A DNA stretch of 64,000 bases from assembly GCA_022486625.1 (NCBI GenBank), contig JAKVKH010000010.1:23611-87610 (forward strand). Reading direction: 5' to 3'. The notes beneath the pieces were generated by a model that saw nothing but the letters and a program-made list of their open reading frames with translations, was not told the origin of the DNA and did not search any database. The DNA comes from Butyrivibrio sp. (GTDB taxonomy: Bacteria; Bacillota; Clostridia; Lachnospirales; Lachnospiraceae). This document shows, in pieces, positions 1 through 10,438 of the stretch (positions are counted from its first letter, which is position 1; each line of letters starts with the position of its first letter). The position numbers were made by a program, and so were the translations under genes.

Positions 1-1713
1 TTATTTTACCTGGAATCTTCCAACCAGCCTGTTGAGTCCCTCTGACTGTTCGGAAAGCTCCTGTGAAACTGCGCTGGATTCCTGCGCGGTTGCGGAATTA
101 TTCTGTACCACATTGGAAATCTGCTCAATTCCCTGGTCAATCTCTTCCATACTGGTCACCTGATTTCTGGCCATTTCACCGGATTCCTGCATCATCTGTG
201 CCACATTGTTGACAGACTCTTCCACCTGCCTGAGTGCATTCATGGTTTCATCCACTACTGTATTACCATTACTGATTTCATCCATGGTATCACTGATCAG
301 CTGATGCGTATTTTTGGCAGCTTCTGTACTCTGATTGGCAAGTATACTGATTTCTTCGGCAACGACTGCAAATCCCTTTCCTGCATCTCCCGCGCGGGCT
401 GCCTCGATGGAGGCATTCAATGCCAGGAGCTGCGTCTGCTTGGCGATTGCTTCAATTGTATTGGTAATCTGCTCGATCTCCTTCGAAGCATCGGTAATTC
501 TGCCCATGGCATCTGTTACCAGCTTCATCTTGCGACCGCCTGTCTGCACATCTTCCTGTACCTGATGTGCCATATCCGTACTCTGTTTTGCCGCTTCTGC
601 CATGTTTCTGGTCTGCTCTGTCACTGTTGTGACAGATGCAGTCAGTTCCTGAATTGCTGCAGCCTGATCTGTTGCACCCTGTGCCAGATCAGATGCACCC
701 TGCGACATATTGACAGCGCCCTGCGATACCTGACTTGAAGAATCACGTACCTGCATCAGTGTCGTCGAAAGTTTATCCGTAATATCCGTAAAAGCATCAT
801 TGATCTGCCGGTAATCTGCAATATACAGTTCCGGATGGTCGGATCCTTTTGTAAAATCTCCTCCGGCAATACGATTCAAAGTCTCAATAATATCTTTTAC
901 AATATCTGCTATTACCCTGGTGGCCTTATCAATATCTCCGGCAAGCTGCCCCAGTTCATCCTGTGATTTGATCGCAATATCCACATCAAGCTTTCCGGCT
1001 GCCATCTGATCTGCACCTTCCGTAATTGCAAGCACCGGCTTTAAAATACTGACTGAAAGCTTCTTTTTCGCATTTCCGATAAAGATGAGTGCTAACGCCA
1101 CAAGTGAAAGTGCGATGACAGATAATACCACGATCACAATGGTAACAATCTTATAGGTCATGGCTGCTTCAGATGCAGTTGTTGCAGATACGGTCTTAAG
1201 CTCGGATACTACCACGTCAATGGAAGGATAGAGCGTTTCATTATAATATTTGTATATGTCCGCATCGGAACTGCCGTCGCTGAACATTCCTTCCAGCGTC
1301 TTGCCGTTTGTTTCGACCGTTGTCAGATCCGTCTTAACCTGAGTAATCATCGTCTGGTCACTGTAGACTTTGGCAAATTCTGTCAGTTCCGAATCAAACC
1401 CGTCAAATTTCTCTGAGACATTATCCAGCTGCGTCTGCCGCTCCGTCTGATCATCTGTCACCATCGCCCACAGAAATGCCTTGGACATGGACTGAATATT
1501 AATTCTGATCTCTCCCTGAATATTATCCGCCTTGTAATATTTCTGGTAGACATTAAAGAGTCCCACCTCACATACGATCAGTGTGATTCCGAGTGCCAGA
1601 ATGGCAGCGCCCGTCATAATAAACAGTTTTTTAAAAACAAAACGGAACTTATCTTCCACTTTCATGCCACGGAGCCTGTGTTCACTGACACTTGCCAGAT
1701 ATTTGATACTCAT
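1..1713 (-). CDS. Methyl-accepting chemotaxis protein, 4-helix-bundle sensor
   Basis: Membrane chemoreceptor of 570 residues that would signal to the CheA-CheW array. A transmembrane helix at about residues 30-50 is followed by an extracellular helical region of the 4HB_MCP type (about 55-185), a second membrane helix near 190-215, a HAMP domain and the cytoplasmic signalling hairpin. The hairpin tip is visible as [14 protein letters not shown] followed by [10 protein letters not shown], the usual signature. The start chosen is the ATG at 1713, because AAGGAGG lies 6 bases before it; an ATG 24 bases further upstream overlaps that ribosome site and is rejected. The stop codon sits on the first bases of the window, so the gene is complete but any terminator lies outside. 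A sigma-D type promoter lies upstream. The ligand cannot be told from sequence. Confidence 0.95.
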   Translation of the reverse strand: MSIKYLASVSEHRLRGMKVEDKFRFVFKKLFIMTGAAILALGITLIVCEVGLFNVYQKYYKADNIQGEIRINIQSMSKAFLWAMVTDDQTERQTQLDNVSEKFDGFDSELTEFAKVYSDQTMITQVKTDLTTVETNGKTLEGMFSDGSSDADIYKYYNETLYPSIDVVVSELKTVSATTASEAAMTYKIVTIVIVVLSVIALSLVALALIFIGNAKKKLSVSILKPVLAITEGADQMAAGKLDVDIAIKSQDELGQLAGDIDKATRVIADIVKDIIETLNRIAGGDFTKGSDHPELYIADYRQINDAFTDITDKLSTTLMQVRDSSSQVSQGAVNMSQGASDLAQGATDQAAAIQELTASVTTVTEQTRNMAEAAKQSTDMAHQVQEDVQTGGRKMKLVTDAMGRITDASKEIEQITNTIEAIAKQTQLLALNASIEAARAGDAGKGFAVVAEEISILANQSTEAAKNTHQLISDTMDEISNGNTVVDETMNALRQVEESVNNVAQMMQESGEMARNQVTSMEEIDQGIEQISNVVQNNSATAQESSAVSQELSEQSEGLNRLVGRFQVK

Positions 1714-1793
1714 CCTTTTCCTCCTTGAAAGATGCATCTGCCTCAGAAGCTTCTGACCAGAAACAGACGAATAATGAATATGCTTTTATAGGT

Positions 1794-1820
1794 ATATCGG
1801 CATTTTTCTCCGGAATATTA
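1794..1820 (-). promoter_or_regulatory. Sigma-D (flagellar, sigma-28) type promoter of the chemoreceptor
   Basis: On the minus strand GCCGATAT (1801-1794) matches the sigma-28 -10 consensus exactly. TAAT (1820-1817), a one-base variant of TAAA, stands 15 bases upstream of it. It lies about 80 bases before the chemoreceptor start. This is what is expected for a motility-class gene. No equally good site was seen before the other two receptors of the window. Confidence 0.65.
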
Positions 1821-1981
1821 GCCTTTTGCAGGAAATAGTTCTTTTATTCTTTCATGTTTTTACCTGCATTTTACATTAATTTCATATTGGCTTGATAGCG
1901 CTCTTTTCTATCGCCATATAGAATTTTACAAAGAGAGCGAATGTAAAATTTCTGTATGATTTATATATGAGGAGAAAAAAT

Positions 1982-3694
1982 ATGAATGAAACACTAAAGA
2001 TTGTATTCGGATTGCTTGGCGGGCTTGCGCTGTTCCTGTTCGGAATGAACAGTATGAGCGATGCTCTGCAGAAGTCCGCCGGTGACCGCATGAAAAAGAT
2101 TCTCGGCTTCCTGACCCAGAATGCATGGATGGGTGCACTTGCGGGTGCACTTGTTACTGCAATTCTTCAGAGCAGTTCTGCTACCACCGTTATGGTTATC
2201 GGTTTTGTCAGTGCCGGACTGATGACTCTTCCGCAGGCTATTTCCGTCATTTTCGGCGCAAATATCGGCACCACCATGACTGCTCAGCTGATTGCCTTTA
2301 AAATCAGTGATTACATTTTCCCGATTATTTTCATCGGCTTTCTGATTAATTTTCTTTCCAAAAAGGAAAAATCCAAAAATATCGGCATGGTAATCCTTTC
2401 TTTCGGTATTCTTTTCGAAGGAATCGAAATCATGAGCAGCGTCATGAAGCCGCTGGCAAACAGCCCGTTCTTTACGGATCTGATGTCCAGAGTAAAGGAA
2501 TATCCGCCGCTCGGAATTCTGCTCGGTCTGTGCATGACCCTTGTCGTACAGAGCAGTTCCGCCACAATTGCCGTTCTGCAGAGTTTTGCCTCTCAGGCAG
2601 GCCCTGATGGTGTCTCCAGTGTAATCGGCCTTACCGGAGCCATCCCGATCCTTCTGGGCGATAATATCGGAACCACCATTACTGCACTGCTTGCTTCAAT
2701 CGGACAGTCCAAAAATGCAAAACGTGCAGCCGTTGCGCACAGTTTCTTCAATATCAGCGGAACGCTTGTATTCGTCTGGATTATTCCTTATTTTGCAAAA
2801 TTTGTCGCATGGATCTCGCCAAAAGGAAATGAGGTAGACATCATCTCCAGGCAGATTGCCAATGCGCATACCACCTTCAATGTTGTATGTACGCTGGTCT
2901 GGCTGCCGCTTCTGCCTGTTATGGTCAGGCTGGTGAGATTTGTAATCCGTGGTACCGACCGGAATGAAAAAGAAGCGTTTCAGCCCCAGTTTCTTGATGA
3001 TTCCATGCTGAACCAGCCTGTTCCGGCATTATATCTGATCTCCCGTGAAATTGACCGCACTGCAGCACTTACCTCTGACCTTCTTCGTGCCGCACAGAAA
3101 GAAGTTTCCGGCAGCGTTAAGAATGAACCTGCAGAAGATTTTGACACGATCCTCTCCAGAGTCAGACAGCTGCAAAATGCTGTTTCTGATTATATTACCC
3201 GGCTGTTTGCAAGTGGCACACTGACAGAAGAACAGGCAGAGCAGGCCGCAGGTCTTCTGACTGTCACCAATAATCTTGACCGTATCGCTGATCGCGGAGA
3301 TGAAATCACCTGTACTTTCCGTCAGCTTCGCCATGACGGGCACAAACTTTCCGATGGGGCAAAAGAAGATCTGAAATCCTGTTTCCAGATTTCCCGCAAG
3401 CTTCTGGAACGCGCAATGGAATCCCTGAAATCCGGCGATACTGCCATTGCCGAAAAAATAGAAAAAGACAAAAACAAGATGCGCAAAGCACAGAAACAGT
3501 TTAACAAAGCTCATCTTGAGCGTGTCAAGGATCAGAAATGTGATCCCTCTCTGACTCCGATATACGGGCAGATTCTGTATTCCTTTGATCGGATGGTGGA
3601 TAACTGCGCCGGTATTGCAGAAGAGACCATGGATCATACCTCTTTTGTCACGATTGAGAATGCGCTTCCTGAAAATGCACAGACCACAGACTGA
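1982..3694 (+). CDS. Na/Pi cotransporter family protein with C-terminal PhoU-like domain
   Basis: Membrane protein of 570 residues of the PNaS (NptA/YjbB) family, which moves phosphate with sodium. The duplicated core is clear: QSSSATT near residue 64 with GANIGTT about 35 residues later, then QSSSATIAV near 190 with GDNIGTT after it. The last ~220 residues are soluble, helical and PhoU-like, the common fusion in Firmicutes that tunes transport to phosphate status. The ATG at 1982 is preferred over one at 1967 because GAGGAG ends just before it. The gene stands alone between two chemoreceptors and ends in a strong terminator. Whether it imports or exports phosphate cannot be read from sequence. 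Confidence 0.93.
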   Translation: MNETLKIVFGLLGGLALFLFGMNSMSDALQKSAGDRMKKILGFLTQNAWMGALAGALVTAILQSSSATTVMVIGFVSAGLMTLPQAISVIFGANIGTTMTAQLIAFKISDYIFPIIFIGFLINFLSKKEKSKNIGMVILSFGILFEGIEIMSSVMKPLANSPFFTDLMSRVKEYPPLGILLGLCMTLVVQSSSATIAVLQSFASQAGPDGVSSVIGLTGAIPILLGDNIGTTITALLASIGQSKNAKRAAVAHSFFNISGTLVFVWIIPYFAKFVAWISPKGNEVDIISRQIANAHTTFNVVCTLVWLPLLPVMVRLVRFVIRGTDRNEKEAFQPQFLDDSMLNQPVPALYLISREIDRTAALTSDLLRAAQKEVSGSVKNEPAEDFDTILSRVRQLQNAVSDYITRLFASGTLTEEQAEQAAGLLTVTNNLDRIADRGDEITCTFRQLRHDGHKLSDGAKEDLKSCFQISRKLLERAMESLKSGDTAIAEKIEKDKNKMRKAQKQFNKAHLERVKDQKCDPSLTPIYGQILYSFDRMVDNCAGIAEETMDHTSFVTIENALPENAQTTD

Positions 3695-3720
3695 TTTTCT
3701 TATAGCGTAAAAGCTAATTT

Positions 3721-3740
3721 CCCTATAACACCCTATAACA
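3721..3740. repeat. 10-bp tandem duplication
   Basis: The unit CCCTATAACA occurs twice head to tail just after the Na/Pi cotransporter stop codon. No function is apparent. Confidence 0.6.
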
Positions 3741-3745
3741 TAAAT

Positions 3746-3795
3746 AAAGTTGCGATAAAATCTGAAAATTTTCAGCTATATCGCAACTTTTTTTA
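3746..3795 (+). terminator. Rho-independent terminator after Na/Pi cotransporter
   Basis: A 12-bp perfect stem AAAGTTGCGATA (3746-3757) pairs with TATCGCAACTTT (3779-3790) and runs into eight T residues. The loop holds a second small palindrome, CTGAAAATTTTCAG. Confidence 0.85.
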
Positions 3796-3922
3796 TTCTG
3801 GTTTAATTTAGTTCATTTTTTTACTCTATTATATTTTTTTCAGTAATGTTTCAATAAATTTATGTATATTCATAGACATGTTCATGCAATATAACAAATT
3901 ATTTAGGAGAGGGGATCTGCTT

Positions 3923-5992
3923 ATGTTTAAGAAAATGAGTATTCGTGTCAAGATGTTACTGGGCATACTTCCAGTACTGGTAGCTGCCATGGTGCTGTTA
4001 ACACTCATCAGTGCCTCCCGGAGTAAGACCATTATCATCAATCAGGTTGTAGATACTGCCAATGCCGATCTGCAGGCAAATGTCAACAGTGTTGACAGCA
4101 ATCTTGAGCAGATCCGCAATACTGCCGAGAATCTTGCCAGAGTTGTCGGCGCTTCCTATAAAACTACCGACATGGACACCTACGGTGCCATGATCACCGA
4201 CATCATTTCCGATAATTCTTCCATTCTCGGAAGCGGCATCTGGTTTGAACCGAATGTCTATGATTCCTCTCAAAAATATGAAGGTCCCTACTGGACCAAG
4301 GACACCAGCGGAAACATCGCTGTCACCTATGATTACAGCAATGCCGATTATGATTACTTTAACCAGGAATATTATACAAATGCAAAAGCAATGACTGCCC
4401 CCGGTGCCGTCATTACCGATCCCTATTATGATCAGACCAGCGGCAAAATCATGGCCAGCTGTTCTGCTCCCATTTTTGATTCCAGTAATACCTATGTCGG
4501 CTGTATAACAGTAGATATGGAACTGACCGCTATCGGAAACATGGTTTCCGGAATCAAAATCGGAAATACAGGTACTGCCATGCTGACTACCTCCAGCGGA
4601 GTATATATCTACACTTCGGACCAGGATAAGGTCACCAATGCAGCAAATATTACAACAGATGATAATGCTTCTCTTGCTGCTGCCGGAAAAGAAGTCATCG
4701 CCAATGACAGTGGTGTCGGTACATTTTCTGAAGGCGGGAAAACCTATTCACTTTTCTATGAAACAATTCCGGACGTCAACTGGAAACTGATGATCCGAAT
4801 GGCTCATTCGGAAATGGATGCGGAAGTTCGTGCCTTTACCTATCAGATGATCGGAATCTGCTTTATTTTCCTGATTCTCTGTATTATCGTCGTTCTGCTG
4901 CTTGTCAGCAACATGTCAAAAGAACTGGTCAGAGTAAAGAGCTTCGCCGGATCTCTCGCAAGCGGAGATTTCACCGTAAACAATCTGAAATCCCGGAAGC
5001 AGGATGAACTGGGGCAGATGAGTCAGTCACTGAATAACATGTATGAAAGTAACCGTTCCATGCTGCATAATATCTCAGATGAATCCGAACGTATCAACGC
5101 TTCCAGCAGTTCTCTCAGTACCATGGCCGATGAACTGCGTACACAGTTCGATAAAATCAAATCCAGTATGTCCAATGTCAATGATGCCATGATGTCCTCC
5201 GGTGCAGCAACCGAGGAAGTAAATGCTTCTGTGGAAGAAGTAAATGCTTCCGTACAGACCCTTGCCGCAGAAACGGAGAAGAATCTGACCGAAGCAGAGC
5301 GCATCAAGGCGCATGCCGGTGAAATTGAACAGAAGAGCAAGATTTCCTACGATAATGCAATTTCCATTGCCTCTCAGCGTGAACAGGAACTTGCCGCTGC
5401 AAATGATAAAGCCCAGATCGTAGACGAAATCGGGAATCTGGCCAATGCAATCGCTGAAATCGCTGATCAGATCAATCTGCTGTCCCTGAATGCCTCCATT
5501 GAAGCTGCACGTGCCGGAGAACATGGTCGCGGATTTGCTGTTGTTGCTTCTGAAATCAACAAACTCGCCAATGATACCGGTGAAGCGGTCAGCAAGATTC
5601 AGGTCACGGTAGACGGCGTACAGGAAGCTTTCCACACACTGATCACCAGTTCCAATGAACTGCTGTCATTCCTGAAAGACACCGTTACACCGGATTATGA
5701 TAACTTCGTGGAAGTCGGAAAACAGTATGGAAAAGATGCTATGCTGTTCGGCAATCAGTCTCAGCAGGTTGCTGAGATGGTCGAAAATATCCGTGCTGCC
5801 ATGAATGAAGTCAGCAGCGCCATTCAGAATATTGCAGAATCAACACAGGATACCGCTTCACACAGTTCAGATATCAATGATTCTGTCAATAATGTATCTG
5901 AAGTCGTCGGCAGCGTTACAGATATGTCGACCAAACAGCAGACCATTGCCAAAGATCTCGATGGCATTGTAGGTAAGTTCAAGCTGAAATAA
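3923..5992 (+). CDS. Methyl-accepting chemotaxis protein with extracellular Cache sensor
   Basis: Chemoreceptor of 689 residues. An N-terminal membrane helix (about 10-30) is followed by a large extracellular double-Cache region (about 35-300) with typical aromatic-rich stretches such as [10 protein letters not shown] and [11 protein letters not shown], a second membrane helix (about 310-335), HAMP, and a signalling hairpin whose tip reads [14 protein letters not shown] and [10 protein letters not shown]. dCache receptors commonly bind amino acids or small carboxylates, but the ligand is not predicted here. The ATG at 3923 is chosen because AGGAGAGG lies 8-10 bases upstream; an in-frame ATG at 3878 has no ribosome site. 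It converges on another receptor, with a shared hairpin terminator between them. Confidence 0.95.
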   Translation: MFKKMSIRVKMLLGILPVLVAAMVLLTLISASRSKTIIINQVVDTANADLQANVNSVDSNLEQIRNTAENLARVVGASYKTTDMDTYGAMITDIISDNSSILGSGIWFEPNVYDSSQKYEGPYWTKDTSGNIAVTYDYSNADYDYFNQEYYTNAKAMTAPGAVITDPYYDQTSGKIMASCSAPIFDSSNTYVGCITVDMELTAIGNMVSGIKIGNTGTAMLTTSSGVYIYTSDQDKVTNAANITTDDNASLAAAGKEVIANDSGVGTFSEGGKTYSLFYETIPDVNWKLMIRMAHSEMDAEVRAFTYQMIGICFIFLILCIIVVLLLVSNMSKELVRVKSFAGSLASGDFTVNNLKSRKQDELGQMSQSLNNMYESNRSMLHNISDESERINASSSSLSTMADELRTQFDKIKSSMSNVNDAMMSSGAATEEVNASVEEVNASVQTLAAETEKNLTEAERIKAHAGEIEQKSKISYDNAISIASQREQELAAANDKAQIVDEIGNLANAIAEIADQINLLSLNASIEAARAGEHGRGFAVVASEINKLANDTGEAVSKIQVTVDGVQEAFHTLITSSNELLSFLKDTVTPDYDNFVEVGKQYGKDAMLFGNQSQQVAEMVENIRAAMNEVSSAIQNIAESTQDTASHSSDINDSVNNVSEVVGSVTDMSTKQQTIAKDLDGIVGKFKLK

Positions 5993-6015
5993 GATCCTGA
6001 TTCAGCTTTGATTCC

Positions 6016-6060
6016 AACAGGAAACGCCGGCACTGATTGAATGTGCCGGCGTTTCCTGTT
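6016..6060. terminator. Bidirectional terminator between convergent chemoreceptors
   Basis: An 18-bp perfect stem (6016-6033 with 6043-6060) around a 9-base loop lies between the two convergent stop codons. It is GC-rich in the middle (GCCGGCAC) and flanked by T- or A-rich sequence on each side. Confidence 0.85.
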
Positions 6061-6075
6061 AATAATAATAGAAGA

Positions 6076-7863
6076 TTATAAAATCGTGAACTTCTTTGTA
6101 CTGTCGCTGAGCTGCCCTGCCACTCTGTTGTTCTCTTCCATTGCTTCTCCGATTCCCTGAATTTCTCCGACAATCTGTGAAGAACTGTTCGCTGACATAT
6201 TAATGGCCTGTGAGCTTTCCTGTACTGAATTGGTAATTGTAGTAATGGAATCTGCCATTTCCTCCATGATACTGCGCAGGTTCTCCGCCTTCTGCGTAAA
6301 GCGTTCCAGAATCTCATCCATGACACCCGCCGTATTCTCGTAACGGTTTCCGGTCTCTACAAAGGAATCATAATCGCTGATTACAGTGGTATTGATAAAA
6401 TCAATTACCTGAAGTGCGTTATCGGACAGCATTTTAACAGCTTCCGTTACTTCCTTGCTGATATTCTGAATGTTGCCTGCCGTCTGCCGGCTGTTTTCTG
6501 CAAGCGAACTGATCTCCTCCGCAACCACCGCAAAGCCTTTTCCTGCAGCACCCGCTCTTGCCGCTTCAATCGAGGCATTCAGTGCCAGCAGATTGGTCTG
6601 TGATGCAATATCCAGAATGACATTGGTAAGTTCATTGATCTGACCGACCCGCTCACTGTTTTTCACAGATTGCGTCAGAACATCACTGAGCTGCTGCATT
6701 TTCAGTCCGGTATTGTTCTTTTTCTTTGAGGCATCCGACTTGATGGCATCTGCCTCTGTCTTGATCTCTTCAGCCTTTCTCGCGCCTTCCACCGCTTCAT
6801 TGGTAATTTCATCCGCTGCAGTTCTTACATCATCCAGCTTGCCATGAATGGACAGTGCCGTTGCCGATACATTCTCCATGCTTGCAGAAAGTTCCTCCAA
6901 CGCTGCTGACGTGTTGGTAACATTGTCATTTGCCATCTGAATCTGGGAAGTCACACGCTCCGAGGCACCGGTGAGTACAACCGTTCCTTCTTTCACATCT
7001 TTCATGACCAGCTGCAGCGTTTCCAGAAAATGGTTGATCCCGTTGCGGATATAGGACAGTTCTGAATTGGTGTTCGTATGAATTCTTGCGGTCAGATCTC
7101 CTCTGCCCTGCTCAATCTCACTGATCATGTGGCTCAGTTCTCCGGAGATTGATTTGATCTTCCGGATAATCAGTCTGTAACTGATCAGGAAATTGACAAT
7201 TATACAGATCATGAAAATGACAAGTCCCGTTGTTGATGCCTGGATTCCGCGATTTCTGAGGTTCTGCATGGAACCGGTACAATATGTGATCGTACTGCCG
7301 ATTGCAGTCTCTACCGTCTGGAAATTCGTCGTCATACGTGCCTGTGCCGGTACCACTCCGCTTGTAATCACGCTCATCGCGCCTTTGACATTGTCCTTGT
7401 CGCGCAGTGCAACCACCTGATTCACTGAATCGCAGAACGTCTGATAGTTTTTGGTCAGCTCATCCAGTGATGCCATCAGTTCCTGATCAGTGCCCTGCTT
7501 CGCCTGAAATGTGGATTTGAGTGAATTCAGATTATCAAGTCCTGCTGACTGCTGTTCCTGTATTTCCTTGGAATAGCCGTCCATCTGAGAAGGATCTGTG
7601 GAAAGTGCATAGGCATACATGTCATTTTCCATTACTGACATATTTGACTTGATATTGCTCTCCGCATAGGTCAGTTCCATCATATAGTTCATCATATCCG
7701 AGGCGGTTGACACTGTGGAATCATAAGAATTCATCACAATGAACATTACCACATTAAATACAATCAGCATGATGAGATTGATCGCTGATATCTGAAAAGA
7801 AATCATCTGAAAAAACTTTGGTTTTGACGTAGCCCCTTCCCGGCTGTTGTTTCCGTGTCTCAT
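6076..7863 (-). CDS. Methyl-accepting chemotaxis protein, 4-helix-bundle sensor
   Basis: Chemoreceptor of 595 residues. A short basic N-terminus leads into a membrane helix (about 22-45), an extracellular helical 4HB-type sensor rich in Met and Gln (about 46-200), a second membrane helix (about 210-232), HAMP and the signalling domain. The tip reads [15 protein letters not shown] and [17 protein letters not shown] stands 8-12 bases before the ATG at 7863. The tail has no pentapeptide tether, as is usual in Firmicutes. No sigma-D promoter as clear as that of the first receptor was found upstream. Confidence 0.95.
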   Translation of the reverse strand: MRHGNNSREGATSKPKFFQMISFQISAINLIMLIVFNVVMFIVMNSYDSTVSTASDMMNYMMELTYAESNIKSNMSVMENDMYAYALSTDPSQMDGYSKEIQEQQSAGLDNLNSLKSTFQAKQGTDQELMASLDELTKNYQTFCDSVNQVVALRDKDNVKGAMSVITSGVVPAQARMTTNFQTVETAIGSTITYCTGSMQNLRNRGIQASTTGLVIFMICIIVNFLISYRLIIRKIKSISGELSHMISEIEQGRGDLTARIHTNTNSELSYIRNGINHFLETLQLVMKDVKEGTVVLTGASERVTSQIQMANDNVTNTSAALEELSASMENVSATALSIHGKLDDVRTAADEITNEAVEGARKAEEIKTEADAIKSDASKKKNNTGLKMQQLSDVLTQSVKNSERVGQINELTNVILDIASQTNLLALNASIEAARAGAAGKGFAVVAEEISSLAENSRQTAGNIQNISKEVTEAVKMLSDNALQVIDFINTTVISDYDSFVETGNRYENTAGVMDEILERFTQKAENLRSIMEEMADSITTITNSVQESSQAINMSANSSSQIVGEIQGIGEAMEENNRVAGQLSDSTKKFTIL

Positions 7864-8120
7864 ATCCTTCTTACCTCCTGTAAGACCTCAGTTTTAGATT
7901 ATTAGATACAGCTGCCTTTTCTGCAGCCTCTTTTTTAATCATACACAATGTTTTTTATTTATGCCATATCCCCTGTACAAATCAGCAAAATGCTTCAAAA
8001 AAGGACAGAATTTTCATTTACTATTGCCTATTTCTTTTTTCAGAAAATTGTTTTTTTCGTAACTGAAAAAAGCTGTGAAAAATGATTTCTCATCTTTCAC
8101 AGCTTCAATATATTGTCTTT
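7864..8120. other. Intergenic region
   Basis: A 257-base AT-rich gap between the chemoreceptor start and the stop of the DUF4867 gene. Apart from the terminator at 8065-8105 I see no gene or RNA in it. Confidence 0.6.
8065..8105 (-). terminator. Terminator of the xylulokinase-DUF4867 operon
   Basis: On the minus strand a stem GAAGCTGTGAAAG pairs with CTTTCACAGCTTTT-side sequence around a 12-13 base loop, followed by a run of T residues. It lies just after the DUF4867 stop codon. Confidence 0.8.
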
Positions 8121-8756
8121 TCAGATCAGCCCTGCAATATCCGGATTGTCTCCGACCAGACCGACCCATGCGCCCTGCGATGCTTCTGCAGCAGACGGGT
8201 GTGCAATCAGCCACTTGTTGGTTGCAAACAGCAGTCTGTCTTCCGGGCACTTTCCTGAAAGCTCTGCTGTACCGACATTTGTCATTTTCGGCAGCACGAT
8301 CATGACACGGAATCCATGATCTGCAGACGCCTGACACGGTGCATAATGCAGCGTTGTGGCAAATACCTCAACAAGTACACCCTTCGGTACACGAAACGCC
8401 TTCACGCTGGAAGTATCCAGTTTAAAATCATGCATATCACTTTCTTTGCCAAGAAGCAGAATGAATTCTTCCGATCCGAGGTTGAATTCGCTGCATCTGT
8501 GATATTCAAAGCAGTTCAGCTTTGTGTTGTGACCGTTGCACCAGCCAAACTGTACCGGCATCCCGCCATAAAGACTCAGTGCCATTTCCTGCGCCTGCGG
8601 AAGATTCTGCAGTGCAGCTTCTTCCGGAACATAACCTACTGCATCCGGAAGCGGCGTATGTGCGTCCAGTGCCTTTACAAACGGTTCTGTGTCAAGGCCT
8701 TCAATGATTCTGCCATATCCGGCAAATTCAGGATCTGTAACCTGATATATTTTCAT
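8121..8756 (-). CDS. DUF4867 family protein
   Basis: Soluble protein of 211 residues recognised as DUF4867, a family often found beside sugar-catabolism genes in Firmicutes. Conserved-looking stretches include GGMPVQFGWCNGHN and LNCFEYHRCSEFNLG; the His, Glu and Cys residues would suit a cupin-like fold that binds a sugar or metal, which is inference only. The ATG at 8756 has AGGAG seven bases upstream and is preferred over a TTG one codon earlier. It follows xylulokinase by 26 bases, so the two are probably co-transcribed and it may act in pentose or pentulose metabolism. Confidence 0.85.
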   Translation of the reverse strand: MKIYQVTDPEFAGYGRIIEGLDTEPFVKALDAHTPLPDAVGYVPEEAALQNLPQAQEMALSLYGGMPVQFGWCNGHNTKLNCFEYHRCSEFNLGSEEFILLLGKESDMHDFKLDTSSVKAFRVPKGVLVEVFATTLHYAPCQASADHGFRVMIVLPKMTNVGTAELSGKCPEDRLLFATNKWLIAHPSAAEASQGAWVGLVGDNPDIAGLI

Positions 8757-8782
8757 CAATTGTCTCCTCTCAAAATATAAAC

Positions 8783-10261
8783 TTATTCATTCATCTGCGG
8801 AAAAAGATTTTTCAGTGCCGGATAAAGGCTTCTGAACGTCTGGTAGCGCTTTTCATATAATGCAGCAATCTCCGGATCCGGTTTCACACTGCCGGTCACG
8901 CGGATCAGCTTCTGTGCGGCATCCTTCACGGTCGGATATTCACCACAGGCTACAGCTGCCAGAATTGCTCCGCCATATCCGGGTCCCTGCTCTGTTTCCG
9001 GCAGATCCAGTTCCATATTCAGTACATCTGCAAAAATCTTCTTCCAGAGCGGACTCTTTGCCCCGCCTCCGCAGATCATACTGCGCTGAACATCAATTCC
9101 CAGTTTTCGGGCAGCTTCCAGGCTGTCACGGATACCAAAGGCAACGCCTTCGAGAACTGCCTGTGTCATATCCGCACGGCTTGAATCCATCGTCAGTCCG
9201 ATAAAGCAGCCTCTTGCTGCAGGATCATTGTGCGGTGCACGTTCTCCCATCAGATACGGCAGAAAATAGACATGATTTCTGCCAAGTTTCTCATCTGTAA
9301 TGCCTTCCTGCTCTTTCGGGAAATCTTCTGTTCCGATAATCTCTTCCATCCACCATTTATTGCAGGATGCGGCAGAGAGCATGCAGCCCATCAGATGATA
9401 GCCGCCGTCCGCATGGTCAAATGCATGAAGTGAATTCCCGCTGTCAACACGGAAACCGTCTGAAGAAATAAAAATGGTTCCGGACGTTCCGAGTGAGATA
9501 TTGCATGCACCGTCGCCCACCGTCGCCGTTCCGATTGCCGCAGCTGCATTGTCCCCGGCGCCTGCTGCAATTCTGACCTTTTCTGAAAGCCCGAGCTTCT
9601 GTGCCATGGACGGTTTCAGCGTTCCCACTGTCTCATAACTCTCATAGAGCTTTGGCATCTGTTCCATGGTGATTCCGCAGATCTCCAGCATCGGTCTGCT
9701 CCAGCATCTGTTCTTCACATCCAGCAGCAGCATCCCGGAAGCATCGGAATAATCCGTGCAATGCACTCCCGACAGCATGTAATTAATATAATCCTTGGGC
9801 AGCATGATTTTTGCAATTTTTGCAAAAAGCCCGGGTTCATGTTTTTTCATCCAGAGAATCTTCGGTGCGGTAAAACCTGCAAATGCGATATTACCTGTAT
9901 ATTCTGTCAGTTTCTCTCTTCCGATCTTTTCATTCAGGTAATCTGTTTCTTCCTGCGTTCTGCCATCATTCCACAGAATTGCAGGACGAAGCACATGATC
10001 CTGCGCATCAAGTGCCACAAGCCCATGCATCTGACCGCCTGCGCCGATTCCTGCCACCAGGCTTCTGTCACAGTCCTTCGTCAGTTCCTGTACCCCGTCA
10101 GTCACGGCATCCATCCAGTCCTCCGGATTCTGTTCCGACCATCCCGGATGCGGGAACATAAGCGGGTATTCCCTTGATACGATCTTTTCAATATTTCCCT
10201 TTTCATCCATCAGCAGCAGCTTGACCGCTGATGTTCCCAGATCAATTCCTATGTACAGCAA
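8783..10261 (-). CDS. xylB: Xylulokinase
   Basis: FGGY-family carbohydrate kinase of 492 residues that phosphorylates D-xylulose to xylulose 5-phosphate for the pentose phosphate pathway. The N-terminal ATPase motif is IGIDLGTSAVKLL; the MHG triad (GGQMHGLVA) near residue 80 that marks xylulokinases is present, as are the phosphate-binding GDNAAAAIGT and the C-terminal ICGGGAKSPLWKKI. The likely start is TTG at 10261, because GGAGGT sits 6 bases before it; the ATG at 10276 overlaps that ribosome site, and the shorter N-terminus matches the family. No xylose isomerase or transporter is nearby. Confidence 0.93.
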   Translation of the reverse strand: MLYIGIDLGTSAVKLLLMDEKGNIEKIVSREYPLMFPHPGWSEQNPEDWMDAVTDGVQELTKDCDRSLVAGIGAGGQMHGLVALDAQDHVLRPAILWNDGRTQEETDYLNEKIGREKLTEYTGNIAFAGFTAPKILWMKKHEPGLFAKIAKIMLPKDYINYMLSGVHCTDYSDASGMLLLDVKNRCWSRPMLEICGITMEQMPKLYESYETVGTLKPSMAQKLGLSEKVRIAAGAGDNAAAAIGTATVGDGACNISLGTSGTIFISSDGFRVDSGNSLHAFDHADGGYHLMGCMLSAASCNKWWMEEIIGTEDFPKEQEGITDEKLGRNHVYFLPYLMGERAPHNDPAARGCFIGLTMDSSRADMTQAVLEGVAFGIRDSLEAARKLGIDVQRSMICGGGAKSPLWKKIFADVLNMELDLPETEQGPGYGGAILAAVACGEYPTVKDAAQKLIRVTGSVKPDPEIAALYEKRYQTFRSLYPALKNLFPQMNE

Positions 10262-10312
10262 AGCAGATACCTCCATAATATCGTCAATCAGGTGTCTCTA
10301 CACCCGGAGTTT

Positions 10313-10318
10313 ATTATA
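10313..10318 (-). promoter_or_regulatory. Probable -10 box of the xylulokinase operon
   Basis: TATAAT on the minus strand with an extended TGA just upstream, about 50 bases before the xylulokinase start. The -35 region is weak (TATTTT). Confidence 0.4.
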
Positions 10319-10438
10319 TCATAACCTTATTTCCGAAAATACCGGACAAATTATAGGCAAAATACGACAAAAATGAACTGACTGTGATACAATGAGTGCC
10401 TGATTAATTTAATGATGGATCATACAGGGAGTACTTTT

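Noticed and set aside
3029..3637. Long minus-strand frame inside the Na/Pi cotransporter gene
   Set aside because: It is antisense to a well-conserved gene, is Cys- and Phe-rich without domain motifs, and has no ribosome site.
10262..10276. ATG start for xylulokinase
   Set aside because: The codon overlaps the GGAGGT ribosome site; TTG at 10261 has proper spacing and gives the family-standard N-terminus.
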